Shown here: in pieces, positions 44,616-54,374 of the stretch
Layout of the letters: every line of letters begins with the position of its first letter
Position numbering within the stretch: the stretch's first letter is position 1
Source of the DNA: Gemmatimonadaceae bacterium
GTDB taxonomy: Bacteria; Gemmatimonadota; Gemmatimonadetes; Gemmatimonadales; Gemmatimonadaceae
Assembly (NCBI GenBank): GCA_020852815.1
Contig: JADZAN010000015.1
Coordinates: 134,840-198,839, forward strand
Direction of reading: 5' to 3'
Length of the DNA: 64,000 nt
Program-made: the position numbers and the translations under genes
Notes under the pieces: generated by a model
Database searches by the model: none
The model's input: the letters and a program-made list of their open reading frames with translations, nothing else
What the model was told of the DNA's origin: nothing

Positions 44616-45335
44616 TCAGGCAACCGGTTGGTTGGGGCGTGTTCCCGTGGTCGGGACACCGGGGATGGTGCCTGGCGTGTTGGGGTTGTCCGGCGTGGTG
44701 CGCGGCGGGTCGCACGGCTCCTCGCACTGCCAGTGCCGGTACCAGTGCATCGTACGCACTCGGCGCGGCGGCTCCCCTTGCGCCACTTCGCAGGTGATCG
44801 TGGCCTCCGCCTGCACGGTGAGCGTGACCTTGACGCACTGCTCGTACGCCCCGGTGACGAGCACCTCCGCCGTCGCATCGCCCGCCTGCGCCCCTGCAGG
44901 GACGGTGTAGGCCAGCGCCACATCCCCCGCACCACCGGGGGCGAGCTGCAGCTGACCGGGCGCGACAGCGATCTTCCCCGCCAGCGGCGACGACAGGTCG
45001 GTGGAGGCGATGGCGAAACTCCGCGCCACCTTCCCCGTGTTGCGCACGCGAATCGTGGCGCGGAATGTCTCACCGGGGCTCCCCTCCCAGTGCAGCTCGC
45101 AGACGCAATGCGGCGGGCAGTCGGTCTCGGGGATGTCGCACCCACAGTCCTCGCTCCCGGTCGCCGTGCGGCGCAGCGTATCGAGTGACGGGATGGCCGG
45201 CATCGTCGCCGAGGCGCGGGAGACGAAGTCGCGCGCACTCTCCATCGACAGGACGAGGAGTCGCGGCGCCACCGTCAGCAGGTCGGCCGCCGCCGGCGCC
45301 GACGCGCTGGTGTGCTTCATGGATACACGGCTCAT
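44616..45335 (-). CDS. Ig-like protein with Cys-rich segment and Pro-rich tail
   Basis: The product has 239 residues from ATG 45335, overlapping the upstream stop by 4 bp. Residues 65-80 hold a Cys cluster (DCGCDIPETDCPPHCVCEL). An Ig-like domain follows (SPGETFRATIRVRNTGKV, LQLAPGGAGDVALAYTVPAG). Near the end are MHWYRHWQCEEPCDPP and a Pro/Thr-rich tail. The paired cysteines could bind metal. There is no signal peptide. Confidence 0.6.
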   Translation of the reverse strand: MSRVSMKHTSASAPAAADLLTVAPRLLVLSMESARDFVSRASATMPAIPSLDTLRRTATGSEDCGCDIPETDCPPHCVCELHWEGSPGETFRATIRVRNTGKVARSFAIASTDLSSPLAGKIAVAPGQLQLAPGGAGDVALAYTVPAGAQAGDATAEVLVTGAYEQCVKVTLTVQAEATITCEVAQGEPPRRVRTMHWYRHWQCEEPCDPPRTTPDNPNTPGTIPGVPTTGTRPNQPVA

Positions 45336-46138
45336 AACGCCCTCCGCTTGGTGGACGCCGCGCTGCCATCGCAGGTGAGGGCGACGAACAGGCGGGCATG
45401 CATGAATGAGATGGAACGCACGTAGTCGCGCCCCTTGCGCAGTTCCTCCGGCAGGTGCAAGCGCAGGTGCAACGCTGCGCTGGCGCCAGCGGCCAGCTCC
45501 TCCTCCTTCGACTCCACATCGACGCGCATCGGGCGGATGTCGGTGTCCTTGAGCTCGGCGAGCAACTTGTCCAGGAAGGCGGTCGCGCCGGCGTCGCGCG
45601 AGATGTCGCGCAGCACGTAGGTCAGCGAGCGCCCCATCCAGAACTTCTCCTCCAGGTGAACGAGCGCCGCACGCGGGATGGCCACGGGCACATTGCCGCG
45701 GTTGCTGACCCACAGCGCGGCCTCGAGCACGTCGCCAGGAGCACCGCGCAGTTCGAGCCGCGACGGCGTGAGCTGCACCGACACGCGTTCCAGCACCTCG
45801 AGCACCACTCCGCCCTCGGCGAAGCCCTCGGCGTCCACCGTGTAGCGCCCCGGCGGCGTCTGCGGATCGATCGTCATCGAGGCGCGCGCGCGCGTCGCCA
45901 CGCGTGGCGCCAACCGCGCCCCGATGCGCAACGCACTGGGTGCCAGTGCCGCATGCGTTCCATACTCCGCATCGCCGTCGCGACGCGCTCTCACTTCGAG
46001 GTGTCGCACCTTCACCTTCTCGTCGCTCTCGTTCACGAGCGTCACGTCGCCCCACAGCACCGGAGGAGCACCGCGCAGGACGATCGACTCGTGACCGGTG
46101 CGCCATCCCTCGCCGGGCGGTAATGAATAGCGTTGCAT
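45332..46138 (-). CDS. Two-domain Ig-like protein
   Basis: The product has 268 residues. Two Ig-like units are visible: GDVTLVNESDEKVKVRHLEV with RASMTIDPQTPPGRYTVDAE, and LRGAPGDVLEAALWVSNRGN with LAAGASAALHLRLHLPEEL. Between and after them are short helical parts. No signal peptide. ATG at 46138, with a GGAGG-like stretch a few bases upstream. Function unknown; together with the next two genes it makes a family of three cytoplasmic Ig-like proteins. Confidence 0.6.
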   Translation of the reverse strand: MQRYSLPPGEGWRTGHESIVLRGAPPVLWGDVTLVNESDEKVKVRHLEVRARRDGDAEYGTHAALAPSALRIGARLAPRVATRARASMTIDPQTPPGRYTVDAEGFAEGGVVLEVLERVSVQLTPSRLELRGAPGDVLEAALWVSNRGNVPVAIPRAALVHLEEKFWMGRSLTYVLRDISRDAGATAFLDKLLAELKDTDIRPMRVDVESKEEELAAGASAALHLRLHLPEELRKGRDYVRSISFMHARLFVALTCDGSAASTKRRAL

Positions 46139-46180
46139 CGCGTCACCCTCCCTGGGCGATCGGTGGGATGTCGCGCGTCG

Positions 46181-46549
46181 TCATGGGCAGCGCTCCGCCG
46201 GGCGCGGAATGTAGTCCTCCACGATCACCATGCTCTCCCCGCACACGTGGAAGCAGAACAGTTCCATCCCCATGCTCTTCACGCCGAACTTCATGTTCAC
46301 GGGGAACGAGATGCGCGTGGGACGCATCGCCATCGTCACGTCCAGCGCAATGCGCGGCAGCCGCTCGACACTCAGAGAGAGCGCGTTGGTCGTCGTGAGG
46401 GCGCTTGTGCTCGTGAGCACGCTCGTACTGTTGAGCGTGATCGGCGGGAGCGCATTGATGCGGATGTCGTCCAGCCCCATGTCCACGCCACCGGCGAGCG
46501 TGAGGTCCATGTGGGTGGTGTATTCACTGGGGATGTCCGGGCTGCTCAT
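46181..46549 (-). CDS. Small protein, unknown function
   Basis: The product has 122 residues. A Leu/Thr/Ser-alternating central strand region (LNSTSVLTSTSALTTTNALS) is followed by ALDVTMAMRPTRISFPVNMK and MELFCFHVCGESMVIVEDY. The repeating LTST/LTTT pattern suggests a beta-solenoid or shell-like strand array. No family recognised. It lies between the polyprenyl synthase gene (53 bp) and the Ig-like gene (42 bp) in the same direction. Confidence 0.6.
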   Translation of the reverse strand: MSSPDIPSEYTTHMDLTLAGGVDMGLDDIRINALPPITLNSTSVLTSTSALTTTNALSLSVERLPRIALDVTMAMRPTRISFPVNMKFGVKSMGMELFCFHVCGESMVIVEDYIPRPAERCP

Positions 46550-46602
46550 GGTGGCTCCGTGATGCGGGTCGTGAGCGGGAGGATCCTGGGACTACACAGC
46601 GC

Positions 46603-47709
46603 CTACAGGTCGCGGTGGATCACGTAGTCGATCATCGACTCGATGAAGTCGAGGTGCGTGGACGGCGGGAGTGAGGCGGTGATGGTCTCGAACTCGCGCC
46701 GGGCCTGACGGGCGAAGTCGCGCGACAGCTCGCGTCCATGGTCCAGCGCACCGTGGCGTTCCATGGCGGAGAGCACCATGTCGACCTCGTCCTGCGTTTT
46801 GCGGGCGCGCGGCGTGCCGAGGACGCGCAGGATGCGCTGTCGCTCCCGCCCACCTGCGCGCTGCAGCAACTGGATGAGCATCAGCGTGCGCTTCCCCTCC
46901 CAGATGTCGCCCGCGCGCTCCTTGCCATAGCGCTCCTCTTCCCCAACGAGGTTGAGCAGGTCATCCTGGATCTGGAACGCGACGCCGAGGTGGTATCCGA
47001 ACTCCTCCCACGGCTCGAGGGAGACGTCGAGCGGCCCGCCGAGCAGGGCGCCGAGTCGGCAAGGGGTGATGGTTGTGTACCAGCACGTCTTCTTGCACGA
47101 CATGCGGAAGTAGTGCGCGTCGCGCAGCTCCCACGCGTTGGCGCGCACCCACTCCAGCTCCATTGCCTGTCCTTCCACCGACTCGCGCGCCATCCGCTCG
47201 ATCTCTCGAAAGATCCGCAGCGTCTTCTCCAGCCCCACCACTTCGAGGTTGTTGAGGAGCGGCGTCATCGCCAGGACGTTGAGCGCATCGCCCACGTTCA
47301 CCGCGATCGCGATTCCCCAATCCTGGTGCATGGTGGGGGCGCCGCGACGGTGCAACGATTCATCCTCCACGTCGTCATGCACGAGAAAGGCGTTGTGGAA
47401 GAGTTCGAGCGCCACCGCGGTGGGAAGGGCGTGCGCCGCCTCACCGCCGTAGGCCTGGCAGGTCGCGAGGCAGAGCGCCGGGCGCAGCCCCTTGCCTGTA
47501 CGCAACGGGTAGTCCGACATGCGGCGCGCCAGCACATCGTCGAAGCCCTTCTCCGCAATGATGGATTGCATCTCGCCGATGACCGCGTCGCGATAGCGCA
47601 GCAGGTCGGCGACAAAGCCGGGAGGGGATGCGACGGCGACGGAAGGCGCGCCGCGCGGCGCGACTGGAGGAGCGACGGGGGCGGCGGGGGCGGCGACAGC
47701 GGGGGACAC
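46603..47709 (-). CDS. Trans-polyprenyl diphosphate synthase
   Basis: The product has 368 residues from GTG 47709; a longer open frame to 47802 lacks protein character. The Ala/Pro-rich N-terminus (about 30 residues) is not part of the fold. First Asp-rich motif Asp112-Asp113-x-x-Asp116 (HDDVEDESLHRR), GKGLRPALCLA, KTCWYTTITPCRLGALLGG and second motif QDDLL (Asp249-Asp250) identify an active-type isoprenyl synthase. The second motif is DDLLN rather than DDxxD. Expected product: a short- to medium-chain prenyl diphosphate. It heads the operon and gives the best clue to the system's chemistry. Confidence 0.85.
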   Translation of the reverse strand: MSPAVAAPAAPVAPPVAPRGAPSVAVASPPGFVADLLRYRDAVIGEMQSIIAEKGFDDVLARRMSDYPLRTGKGLRPALCLATCQAYGGEAAHALPTAVALELFHNAFLVHDDVEDESLHRRGAPTMHQDWGIAIAVNVGDALNVLAMTPLLNNLEVVGLEKTLRIFREIERMARESVEGQAMELEWVRANAWELRDAHYFRMSCKKTCWYTTITPCRLGALLGGPLDVSLEPWEEFGYHLGVAFQIQDDLLNLVGEEERYGKERAGDIWEGKRTLMLIQLLQRAGGRERQRILRVLGTPRARKTQDEVDMVLSAMERHGALDHGRELSRDFARQARREFETITASLPPSTHLDFIESMIDYVIHRDL

Positions 47710-47888
47710 GGCAGCGTCTCGGTGACGACGTTGATCGTGTGAGGGGAGTCGGGCGAGTCGACACGACGGGCAAAGTCTGTACCTCGTTCCCGAATGGTGC
47801 AACCAAACTCGGCGGTGCCTAAGCGATGAAAGCAGGCACGACGGGAGGCAAGGGCGCGAGCGTTCTCAGCCGTGGGCTCCCGCGCCCA

Positions 47889-48060
47889 CCTTCCCAGCGA
47901 AAGCTGGGATGTCGGCGTCGATGGACGTCGCACACCCCGCCTCGCCCCCACGCCCACCTTCCCAGCGAAAGCTGGGACCCATTTGTCCTGGCGTACGGCG
48001 CGAGCGGTGGCGAGCGGGTGGAGAACTACGGTCTCACGCGAAGGCACGAAGGCACAAAGA
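47889..48060. repeat. Dispersed composite repeat, copies 5 and 6
   Basis: A short copy (hairpin near 47895-47910) is followed by a full copy (hairpin near 47962-47977). The full copy has ACCCATTTGTCCTGGCG, GGCGCGAGCGGTGG, GAGAACTACGGTCTCACGCGAAGGCACGA in pieces, and a GGCACAAAGAACGAAG end. This is the most complete example. Similar GAAGGCACGAAKGCAC ends occur near 3828 and 1082. Confidence 0.85.
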
Positions 48061-48590
48061 ACGAAGATCGTTGCGAGAGTCGGCGTCCCGCTTCGATTTC
48101 CGCGTGGCTCGTGAAGTGGGCGCCACCAGAGGGGACGTCACGGTGTCATGTGGTTCCCGGCGGCGGAACCTGCCCCTGCTTGCAGTGGGATGTTGTTTCA
48201 TTTGCGGAGCTTCAAGCACGTGCCCGGCCGCGTAACCCTCTCCACCGCAAACACTTGCTGCGCTGTTCCGATCGCGTTCTCCGTTGAATCGTCTACTGAC
48301 CCGTCCCGGTAGCCGACTGCGCCGTCCGCAGCGACGGCCTCGCCGTCCGCAGCAACGACTGCGCAGCGCTAACGAGCGACAGCGAGTCGCGCACGACCAA
48401 CCCCGCAACGCGCACGAACGACCGTGCAACGCGGCCAGTCTACCGCTCCATCACTGCGACCAACGCTGCGAGCTGCCCAGATCGCCTTACGATCTTGCGA
48501 AGGGGGGCGGTAGGTCGGACGTTGGAGCGCGCGCGCCAGTCATCACGTCGCGCGCTCCGACTCGCCAACGCTTCTCACCGCCCCGCGCGC
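48061..48590. other. Non-coding stretch with low-complexity direct repeats
   Basis: I see no gene here. At 48327-48365 CCGTCCGCAGCRACGRCCT occurs twice in tandem, and the surrounding sequence is rich in CGCACGA/CGACCAAC-like short repeats. The promoter for the gene at 48591 should lie in the last 100 bp. Confidence 0.5.
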
Positions 48591-51500
48591 ATGCACTCCC
48601 CCGCCACGCCCTGCCTCCTCGCGCTCTCCCTGGCCGCGGCCGCCGCGAGCAACCTCGCCGCGCAACGCCCGGCCGCCACAGGCGCGGCCGACTCTGCCGC
48701 TCGCTGGGACGTGACCCTCGCTCGCGGAACGACGCGCACGATCGAGTTCACCACGAGCGAGGGAACCTGGATGGCCTCCGATCTCTCGCCGGACGGGCGC
48801 TGGGTCGTCTTCGACCTCCTCGGTCACATCTATAGGATGCCCGCTGCGGGCGGGACGGCGGAGGTGCTGACGCAATCGAGTGGCGTCGCCCTCAACTTCC
48901 AACCGCGCATCTCACCCGACGGGAAGTCGATCGCCTTCATCAGCGATCGACGCGGGCAATACAACCTGTGGATCATGGATGCCGACGGCGCCAACGCGCG
49001 CGCCGTCTTCACCGACCTCAACGTCGCGGTCTTCGAACCGGCGTGGACACCGGACGGGCGCTTCATCGTCGTGCGGCGCGCGGTGCGCGGGAACTTCGGC
49101 GGAGGGGGCGGCGGCGCTGGCGCCGCCGGCAACGGCCTCTGGATGTACCACAAGGACGGGGGGAGCGGCGTCTCGCTCGTCGCCGCCGGCCAGGGGGGCG
49201 CCAACGCCACGCCCTCATGGCCCACGATCTCCGGTGACGGACGCTTTCTCTACTACCAGGTGGGGATGAACGCCGAGCCGCGCGAGATCCTCGGCGGGAC
49301 GTTGCAGCTGCGACGCTTCGCGTTCGACGGCGGCGACATCATCGACATCACCAACGGGGAGAGCGGGAGCGCCGCGGCGTCGCGCTTCTCGTCAGGCGGC
49401 GCCGCCGCGCCGGAAGTCTCCCCCGACGGGCGCTGGCTCGCCTTTGCCCGGCAGATCCCCGACGGGACGCTCGCCTTCAAGGGACACGAGTTCGGCCCGC
49501 GCACCGCCCTTTGGCTGCGCGACCTCCGCGCGGGGAGCGAGCGCCTCCTCATGGACCCGATCGAACCGATGACCGCGGTGGCGGGGAAGACGCTTGGCAT
49601 CCTCCCGCGCTACAAGTGGGCAGCAGACGGTCAGTCGATCGTCATCACGCAGGGGGGCAAGCTGCGGCGCGTTGACGTGTCGACGGGGAACGTGACGACG
49701 ATTCCCTTCACGGCGACGGTCAAGCGCACCATGTCGCAGATGGCGCGGCGCGAGTTCCGCATCCGTGACGACTCGCTCGCGGCGCGCTACTTCCGCTGGC
49801 CGAGTTCCTCGCCGGACGGGAAGCGCATCGCCTTCCAGGTGGTGGGGCGCGTCTACGTGCAGGACGGGATCACCGGCACGCCGCGCCGCGTGACGCCCGC
49901 CGGCTTTTCGCCGTTGGAGTTCGCCCCCACGTGGAGCCCCGACGGGCGTTCGCTTGCCTTCGTGACCTGGGACGACACCGGGCGCGGGCACGTGTGGACG
50001 GCGCTCGCCGACGGCGGCGCCCCGCGGCGCCTCACGCGCGAAGCTGGAGACTACACCGTGCCGGTGTGGAGCGCCGACGGGCGCCATGTGATCGTCGCCC
50101 GCGGCGAAGGTGCCACCGCGCGCGGTCGCACGATGACGCACAACACCTGGTTCGACGTCGTGCGCCTCGATGTCAACGCGGCGCAGGGCGACACCGGCGT
50201 CATCGTCGGGACCATCGAACGCCCCACCGGCGTCTCGGTGGGCGGGGAGGCACGCCGTCAGCTGCCACGCCCCTCCATCGGCCCCGAGGGGCGCATTTTC
50301 TGGCCTGAGCAGCGCGTCGCGAACGCCGGCCGCCCAGCGGGGACAGCGCTGGTTTCGATCGCGCCGGACGGGAAGGACCGCCGGGAGCACCTCTCCTTTC
50401 CTGCGGCCGACGAGATGGTCCCGTCGCCGGATGGGGAATGGGTCGCCTTCCAGGAGGGGGACAACGTCTATGTCGCGCCCATGGCATACGGCGGCGTCGG
50501 CAGCGATCCGCAGCGCGTGGAGAAGCGCCGCGGCCAGTTCCCGATCACCGCGCTCACGCGCGACGGCGGACTCTACCCGCGCTGGCGCGACCACCTGACG
50601 CTGGAGTTCTCCAGCGGCCCGCACTTCTACGTCCATCACCTCGACACGAAGCGCACCGACACGCTCGTGTTGCGTCTGACGGTGCCGCGCGCGACGCCCT
50701 CGGGGAGCATCGCCCTCACCAACGCCCGCCTCGTCACGCTCGACAAGCGGCGCGTCATCGAGCGCGGGACGATCGTGGCGCGCAACGGGCGCATCGCCTG
50801 CGTCGGGTCGTGCAGCACCGCGGGGGTCGACCGCGTCGTGAACGCCAGCGGGAAGACGATCATCCCCGGGTTCGTCGACATGCACTCGCACCACTATCGC
50901 GAGTGGCGCGGCATGCGTCCGCGGCACGACTTCGAGCAGGCCGTTTATCTGGCCTACGGCGTCACTACCACGCACGACGTGTCGATGCACGCGCAGAACA
51001 TGTTCCCCACCGCGGAGCTCATCGAGGCGGGGGAGATGGTGGGGCCGCGCGGCTTCAGCACCGGCGACAACATCACCGCCGGCGACGCCACGCGCGCCAA
51101 CGAGATCAACAACCCGCGCGACGCGCTCGCCGCCGTGCGCCGCATGGCCGACTGGGGAGCTAACTCGATCAAGCAGTACGCCCAGCCGCGTCGCGACCAG
51201 CGGCAGTGGATGGCCGAGGCGGCACGCACGGTGGGAATGAACCTCACGTCGGAGGGAGGCTTCTTCCTCGAAGACCTGGGCTTCATCATGGACGGACAGA
51301 CCGCCTTCGAGCACGCCTTCGAGGAAGTGCCGATGTACAGCGACGGCGCCAAGTTCCTCGGCAAGGCGGGGGCCACGTACTCCCCCACCCTCGTCGTCTC
51401 CGGCGCCGGTCCGTCCAACATCGACTACTGGTTCCAGGAGTCGAACGTCTGGCAGGACGCCAAGCAGCGGCGCTGGTTCCCGTGGCGCGCGCTGGTCCCG

Positions 51501-51974
51501 CACACGCGCGTACGCATGACGCGACCGGTGACAGACTACTCGTATCCGGTGGTGGCGCAGTCGATGGCCGACATCATCGCCGAGGGTGGGTGGGGAGCGT
51601 TAGGCTCCCACGGCGAGCATCACGGGCTGGCCCCGCACTGGGAGCTGTGGATGGGGGCGTCGGCGTTAGGCAACCATGGCGCGCTGGAAGTCGCCTCGCT
51701 GCACGGTGCGCGCCTGCTCGGCGCCGACAAGGACCTCGGCTCGCTCGAGGTCGGGAAGCTCGCCGACCTCGTGGTGCTCAACGGCAACCCGCTGCAGAAC
51801 ATCCGTGCGACCGCCGATGCACAGTACGTGATGAAGGGCGGGGTGCTGTACGACGCGATGTCGCTCGACCAGCTGTGGCCGAAGCAGGTACCGTTCGGCC
51901 CGGCCTACTGGGTGAACGAGGATATGCTGCAGCGGAACGTGAAGGGGGTGGAGACGTTCGACAAGAAGCGATAG
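48591..51974 (+). CDS. Secreted PD40 propeller-amidohydrolase fusion
   Basis: The product has 1127 residues from ATG 48591, which gives a signal peptide (LALSLAAAAASNLAAQ). The N-terminal 650 residues are a TolB/PD40 propeller with repeated SPDGRW/SPDGK motifs (at least seven). The C-terminal part is an amidohydrolase with IIPGFVDMHSHHYREW, GVTTTHDVSMH, GANSIKQYAQPRRDQ, HGEHHGLAPHWELW and LGSLEVGKLADLVVLNG. Such fusions probably process peptides or cyclic amides outside the cytoplasm. A Gly-rich insert (FGGGGGGAGAAGN) lies near residue 165. The permease gene follows 9 bp later. Confidence 0.85.
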   Translation: MHSPATPCLLALSLAAAAASNLAAQRPAATGAADSAARWDVTLARGTTRTIEFTTSEGTWMASDLSPDGRWVVFDLLGHIYRMPAAGGTAEVLTQSSGVALNFQPRISPDGKSIAFISDRRGQYNLWIMDADGANARAVFTDLNVAVFEPAWTPDGRFIVVRRAVRGNFGGGGGGAGAAGNGLWMYHKDGGSGVSLVAAGQGGANATPSWPTISGDGRFLYYQVGMNAEPREILGGTLQLRRFAFDGGDIIDITNGESGSAAASRFSSGGAAAPEVSPDGRWLAFARQIPDGTLAFKGHEFGPRTALWLRDLRAGSERLLMDPIEPMTAVAGKTLGILPRYKWAADGQSIVITQGGKLRRVDVSTGNVTTIPFTATVKRTMSQMARREFRIRDDSLAARYFRWPSSSPDGKRIAFQVVGRVYVQDGITGTPRRVTPAGFSPLEFAPTWSPDGRSLAFVTWDDTGRGHVWTALADGGAPRRLTREAGDYTVPVWSADGRHVIVARGEGATARGRTMTHNTWFDVVRLDVNAAQGDTGVIVGTIERPTGVSVGGEARRQLPRPSIGPEGRIFWPEQRVANAGRPAGTALVSIAPDGKDRREHLSFPAADEMVPSPDGEWVAFQEGDNVYVAPMAYGGVGSDPQRVEKRRGQFPITALTRDGGLYPRWRDHLTLEFSSGPHFYVHHLDTKRTDTLVLRLTVPRATPSGSIALTNARLVTLDKRRVIERGTIVARNGRIACVGSCSTAGVDRVVNASGKTIIPGFVDMHSHHYREWRGMRPRHDFEQAVYLAYGVTTTHDVSMHAQNMFPTAELIEAGEMVGPRGFSTGDNITAGDATRANEINNPRDALAAVRRMADWGANSIKQYAQPRRDQRQWMAEAARTVGMNLTSEGGFFLEDLGFIMDGQTAFEHAFEEVPMYSDGAKFLGKAGATYSPTLVVSGAGPSNIDYWFQESNVWQDAKQRRWFPWRALVPHTRVRMTRPVTDYSYPVVAQSMADIIAEGGWGALGSHGEHHGLAPHWELWMGASALGNHGALEVASLHGARLLGADKDLGSLEVGKLADLVVLNGNPLQNIRATADAQYVMKGGVLYDAMSLDQLWPKQVPFGPAYWVNEDMLQRNVKGVETFDKKR

Positions 51975-51983
51975 GACTTCGAG

Positions 51984-54374
51984 ATGATCCTCTTCTCGTT
52001 TCGCAATGCCTGGAGATCGCTTCGAGCAGCTCCCGCTTTTTCCGCACTCGTGGCGCTCACGATGGCGGTGGCGATTGCGCTCAGCGCGCTTGTACTTGGC
52101 ACCGTGAATGCGGTCTTGCGACCGGCGAGCGTCGCCCGGAGGGCTGAGTTACTCTATCGCGTACAGGCGACCGTTAGCGGGAAACAGAGCGCAACGCCTT
52201 CCGCCATCGACCTTCGTCAGATGCGAGCGTCGGTGCCGTCGCTGGAAGTCATTTCGACCGTTCGTGGGGACTACGCCGCGGTGGTTTCACGAGGCGAGGC
52301 AGAACAGCGACATGTGATGTATGTCGACGAAGACTTCTTCGAGGTGCTCGAGACGCGACCGAGCGCTGGGCGCTTCTTCCTACCAACCGATCGCGCGTTC
52401 GGCGAGGCACCTCTCGCAGTTGTCAGCGATCGCTTCTGGCGTGAACGACTCCACGGTGCCAGCGACCTCTCGGCAGGCACTATCGAGGTAGACGGCACTA
52501 CCTTCCGAGTCGTCGGCGTCGCGCCCCCGGGCTTGGAGCGAATGCTGGGAGCGGACTTGTGGCTGCTTTCGATGCGCGGTGCGGTTCAGTCAACAAGCGG
52601 TCTGATGCCGCCGGAGTTCGTCGCGCGATTACGCCCGCGCGCGTCACAGGCCACGCTGGAGCGCGACCTGCGCGCCATGGGGCTACACGTTGCCGCGCAG
52701 GCGCCGAGTGCGACCGCGCCCCGCTTCCATGTTCGAGCGCTCGCCGTCGCGTTGGCGGAGTTCTCGGAGTTGCAGCGGTCGCTGGCATGGTCGACCAGAG
52801 CCATCGTGCTCATTGCGTGCGCCAACCTGGCGAACCTGGCGCTTGCACGGGCGCTTAGCCGGGAGAGCGCCCACGCGATCGCCCGAGCGATTGGCGCCAC
52901 ACGGGGACGTATCGTGATGGACATTCTCGCGGAGTGCGCGATTCTGTCCGTGGTGGGAGGAGCCATCGGTACGCTATGTGTGTTCGCATTGCAGGGCGCA
53001 CTCCGAACGGCGATTCCCACAGACGTTCCCTACATCGGAAGACTCGACCTTCGCCTCGACTGGATGGTGGTGACAGGCGCCATCGTCGTCTCGATCCTCG
53101 CTGCATGCCTCTTCGGGATATTCCCCGCCCTTCGAGCGTCTGCGTCGGATCCATCCATATCGCTGGCACGGGCTGCCGTCGAGCGGACGGGTGGTTCGCG
53201 ACGCCTCTATACAGGGATTATCGTCGCGCAGTTGGCCACCAGCCTTGCAATGCTCGTCAGTGCAGGGTTGTTGGCGCGCGCGAGTGGCCGACTGTCAACG
53301 GTGGGTCTGGGCTTCGAGCGCCGCGGGCTCTACGAGGCACGCGTGCTGCTTCCCGCCGCTTACAGGACCGACAGCGGCTCGGCGAACAAATCCTTCATGG
53401 CCGCGGAGTCGGCAGTGCGTGCTACGCCCGGCGTCGTTGACGTGAGTTGGTGGGTGCAGCCACGAGTCGTCGGGCTATCCGTCATGGGATTCGGCTCGGG
53501 AGGCTCGACCCACGTGCTCTATAACCCCGAGCTGCTCACGGTCGGGGCGGGCTTCCTCGGGACGATGCGAACGCGCATCAGTCGAGGGCGCGATCTTCAG
53601 GTCGGCGACGACGAGGGCCCGGCGAAGGTGGTCGTCGACGAGCGTGTGGCGCGAGAGCTTTGGCCCGACGAGGACGCCTTGGGCCGACAGCTCGCCGTGC
53701 TGGGGCCAAACGGGATGCGATCATACGCAACCGTGATCGGTGTGTCGTCCCGAATGCGCCGCATGTTCTCGAGCTTCGACGTCTTCGACGTCGCGCCGGG
53801 CGCGGTGTACTTGTCGCGTGATCCCACAGGAACGACGCGGCATCTCGTCATCCGCGTGGACGAGAGCACTGCGGCAAGCGCCGTGGCGCGTCTCGCGAAC
53901 CGCCTGCGTGATGCCCTGCCGCCCGGAACGCAGGTCGGCATCGAGCGCGCCGACCGTGCCCAGCGTCGCCTCGAAGACGCACATCGCTTCATCACGATGC
54001 TGTTCGTCGCGCTCGCCGTGTGCGCCGTCTCCTTGTGTATGCTCGGCATCTACTCCGTCCTCGCCTACGCAACGGTGACGCGCCGTCGTGAACTCGCCAT
54101 ACGACTCGCGGTCGGGGGAACACCGGTGGACTTGATGCGCCTGGTGAGCCGTGACGCGACGGTGCTGGCGCTCGCCGGTACTGCCTTCGGCGGTCTGCTT
54201 TCGCTCGGCGTAGCGCGACTCATCGATCCGTTCCTGCTGGACCTGTATCACGTGAATGCATGGACGCTCGGCGCAGCTGAGTGTGTGCTGCTGGCGGCGA
54301 CGGTTCTCGCGGCGTTCATCCCAGTGCGCCGCGCGATGGCGACCGATCCCGCTTCCATGTTGCGGGCGCCGTGA
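51984..54374 (+). CDS. MacB/FtsX-type permease with duplicated domain (ADOP-like)
   Basis: The product has 796 residues. Two FtsX-like units are visible. The first has an N-terminal span (FSALVALTMAVAIALSALV), a large periplasmic MacB-like domain and three spans (ending LFGIFPALRASASDP). The second starts at GIIVAQLATSLAMLVSAGLL and ends with FITMLFVALAVCAVSLCML ... AAFIPVRRAMATDPASMLR. No ATPase gene is next to it. Codon use has less extreme G+C than neighbours, hinting at different origin. Export of a peptide or small molecule is the family role. Confidence 0.82.
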   Translation: MILFSFRNAWRSLRAAPAFSALVALTMAVAIALSALVLGTVNAVLRPASVARRAELLYRVQATVSGKQSATPSAIDLRQMRASVPSLEVISTVRGDYAAVVSRGEAEQRHVMYVDEDFFEVLETRPSAGRFFLPTDRAFGEAPLAVVSDRFWRERLHGASDLSAGTIEVDGTTFRVVGVAPPGLERMLGADLWLLSMRGAVQSTSGLMPPEFVARLRPRASQATLERDLRAMGLHVAAQAPSATAPRFHVRALAVALAEFSELQRSLAWSTRAIVLIACANLANLALARALSRESAHAIARAIGATRGRIVMDILAECAILSVVGGAIGTLCVFALQGALRTAIPTDVPYIGRLDLRLDWMVVTGAIVVSILAACLFGIFPALRASASDPSISLARAAVERTGGSRRLYTGIIVAQLATSLAMLVSAGLLARASGRLSTVGLGFERRGLYEARVLLPAAYRTDSGSANKSFMAAESAVRATPGVVDVSWWVQPRVVGLSVMGFGSGGSTHVLYNPELLTVGAGFLGTMRTRISRGRDLQVGDDEGPAKVVVDERVARELWPDEDALGRQLAVLGPNGMRSYATVIGVSSRMRRMFSSFDVFDVAPGAVYLSRDPTGTTRHLVIRVDESTAASAVARLANRLRDALPPGTQVGIERADRAQRRLEDAHRFITMLFVALAVCAVSLCMLGIYSVLAYATVTRRRELAIRLAVGGTPVDLMRLVSRDATVLALAGTAFGGLLSLGVARLIDPFLLDLYHVNAWTLGAAECVLLAATVLAAFIPVRRAMATDPASMLRAP

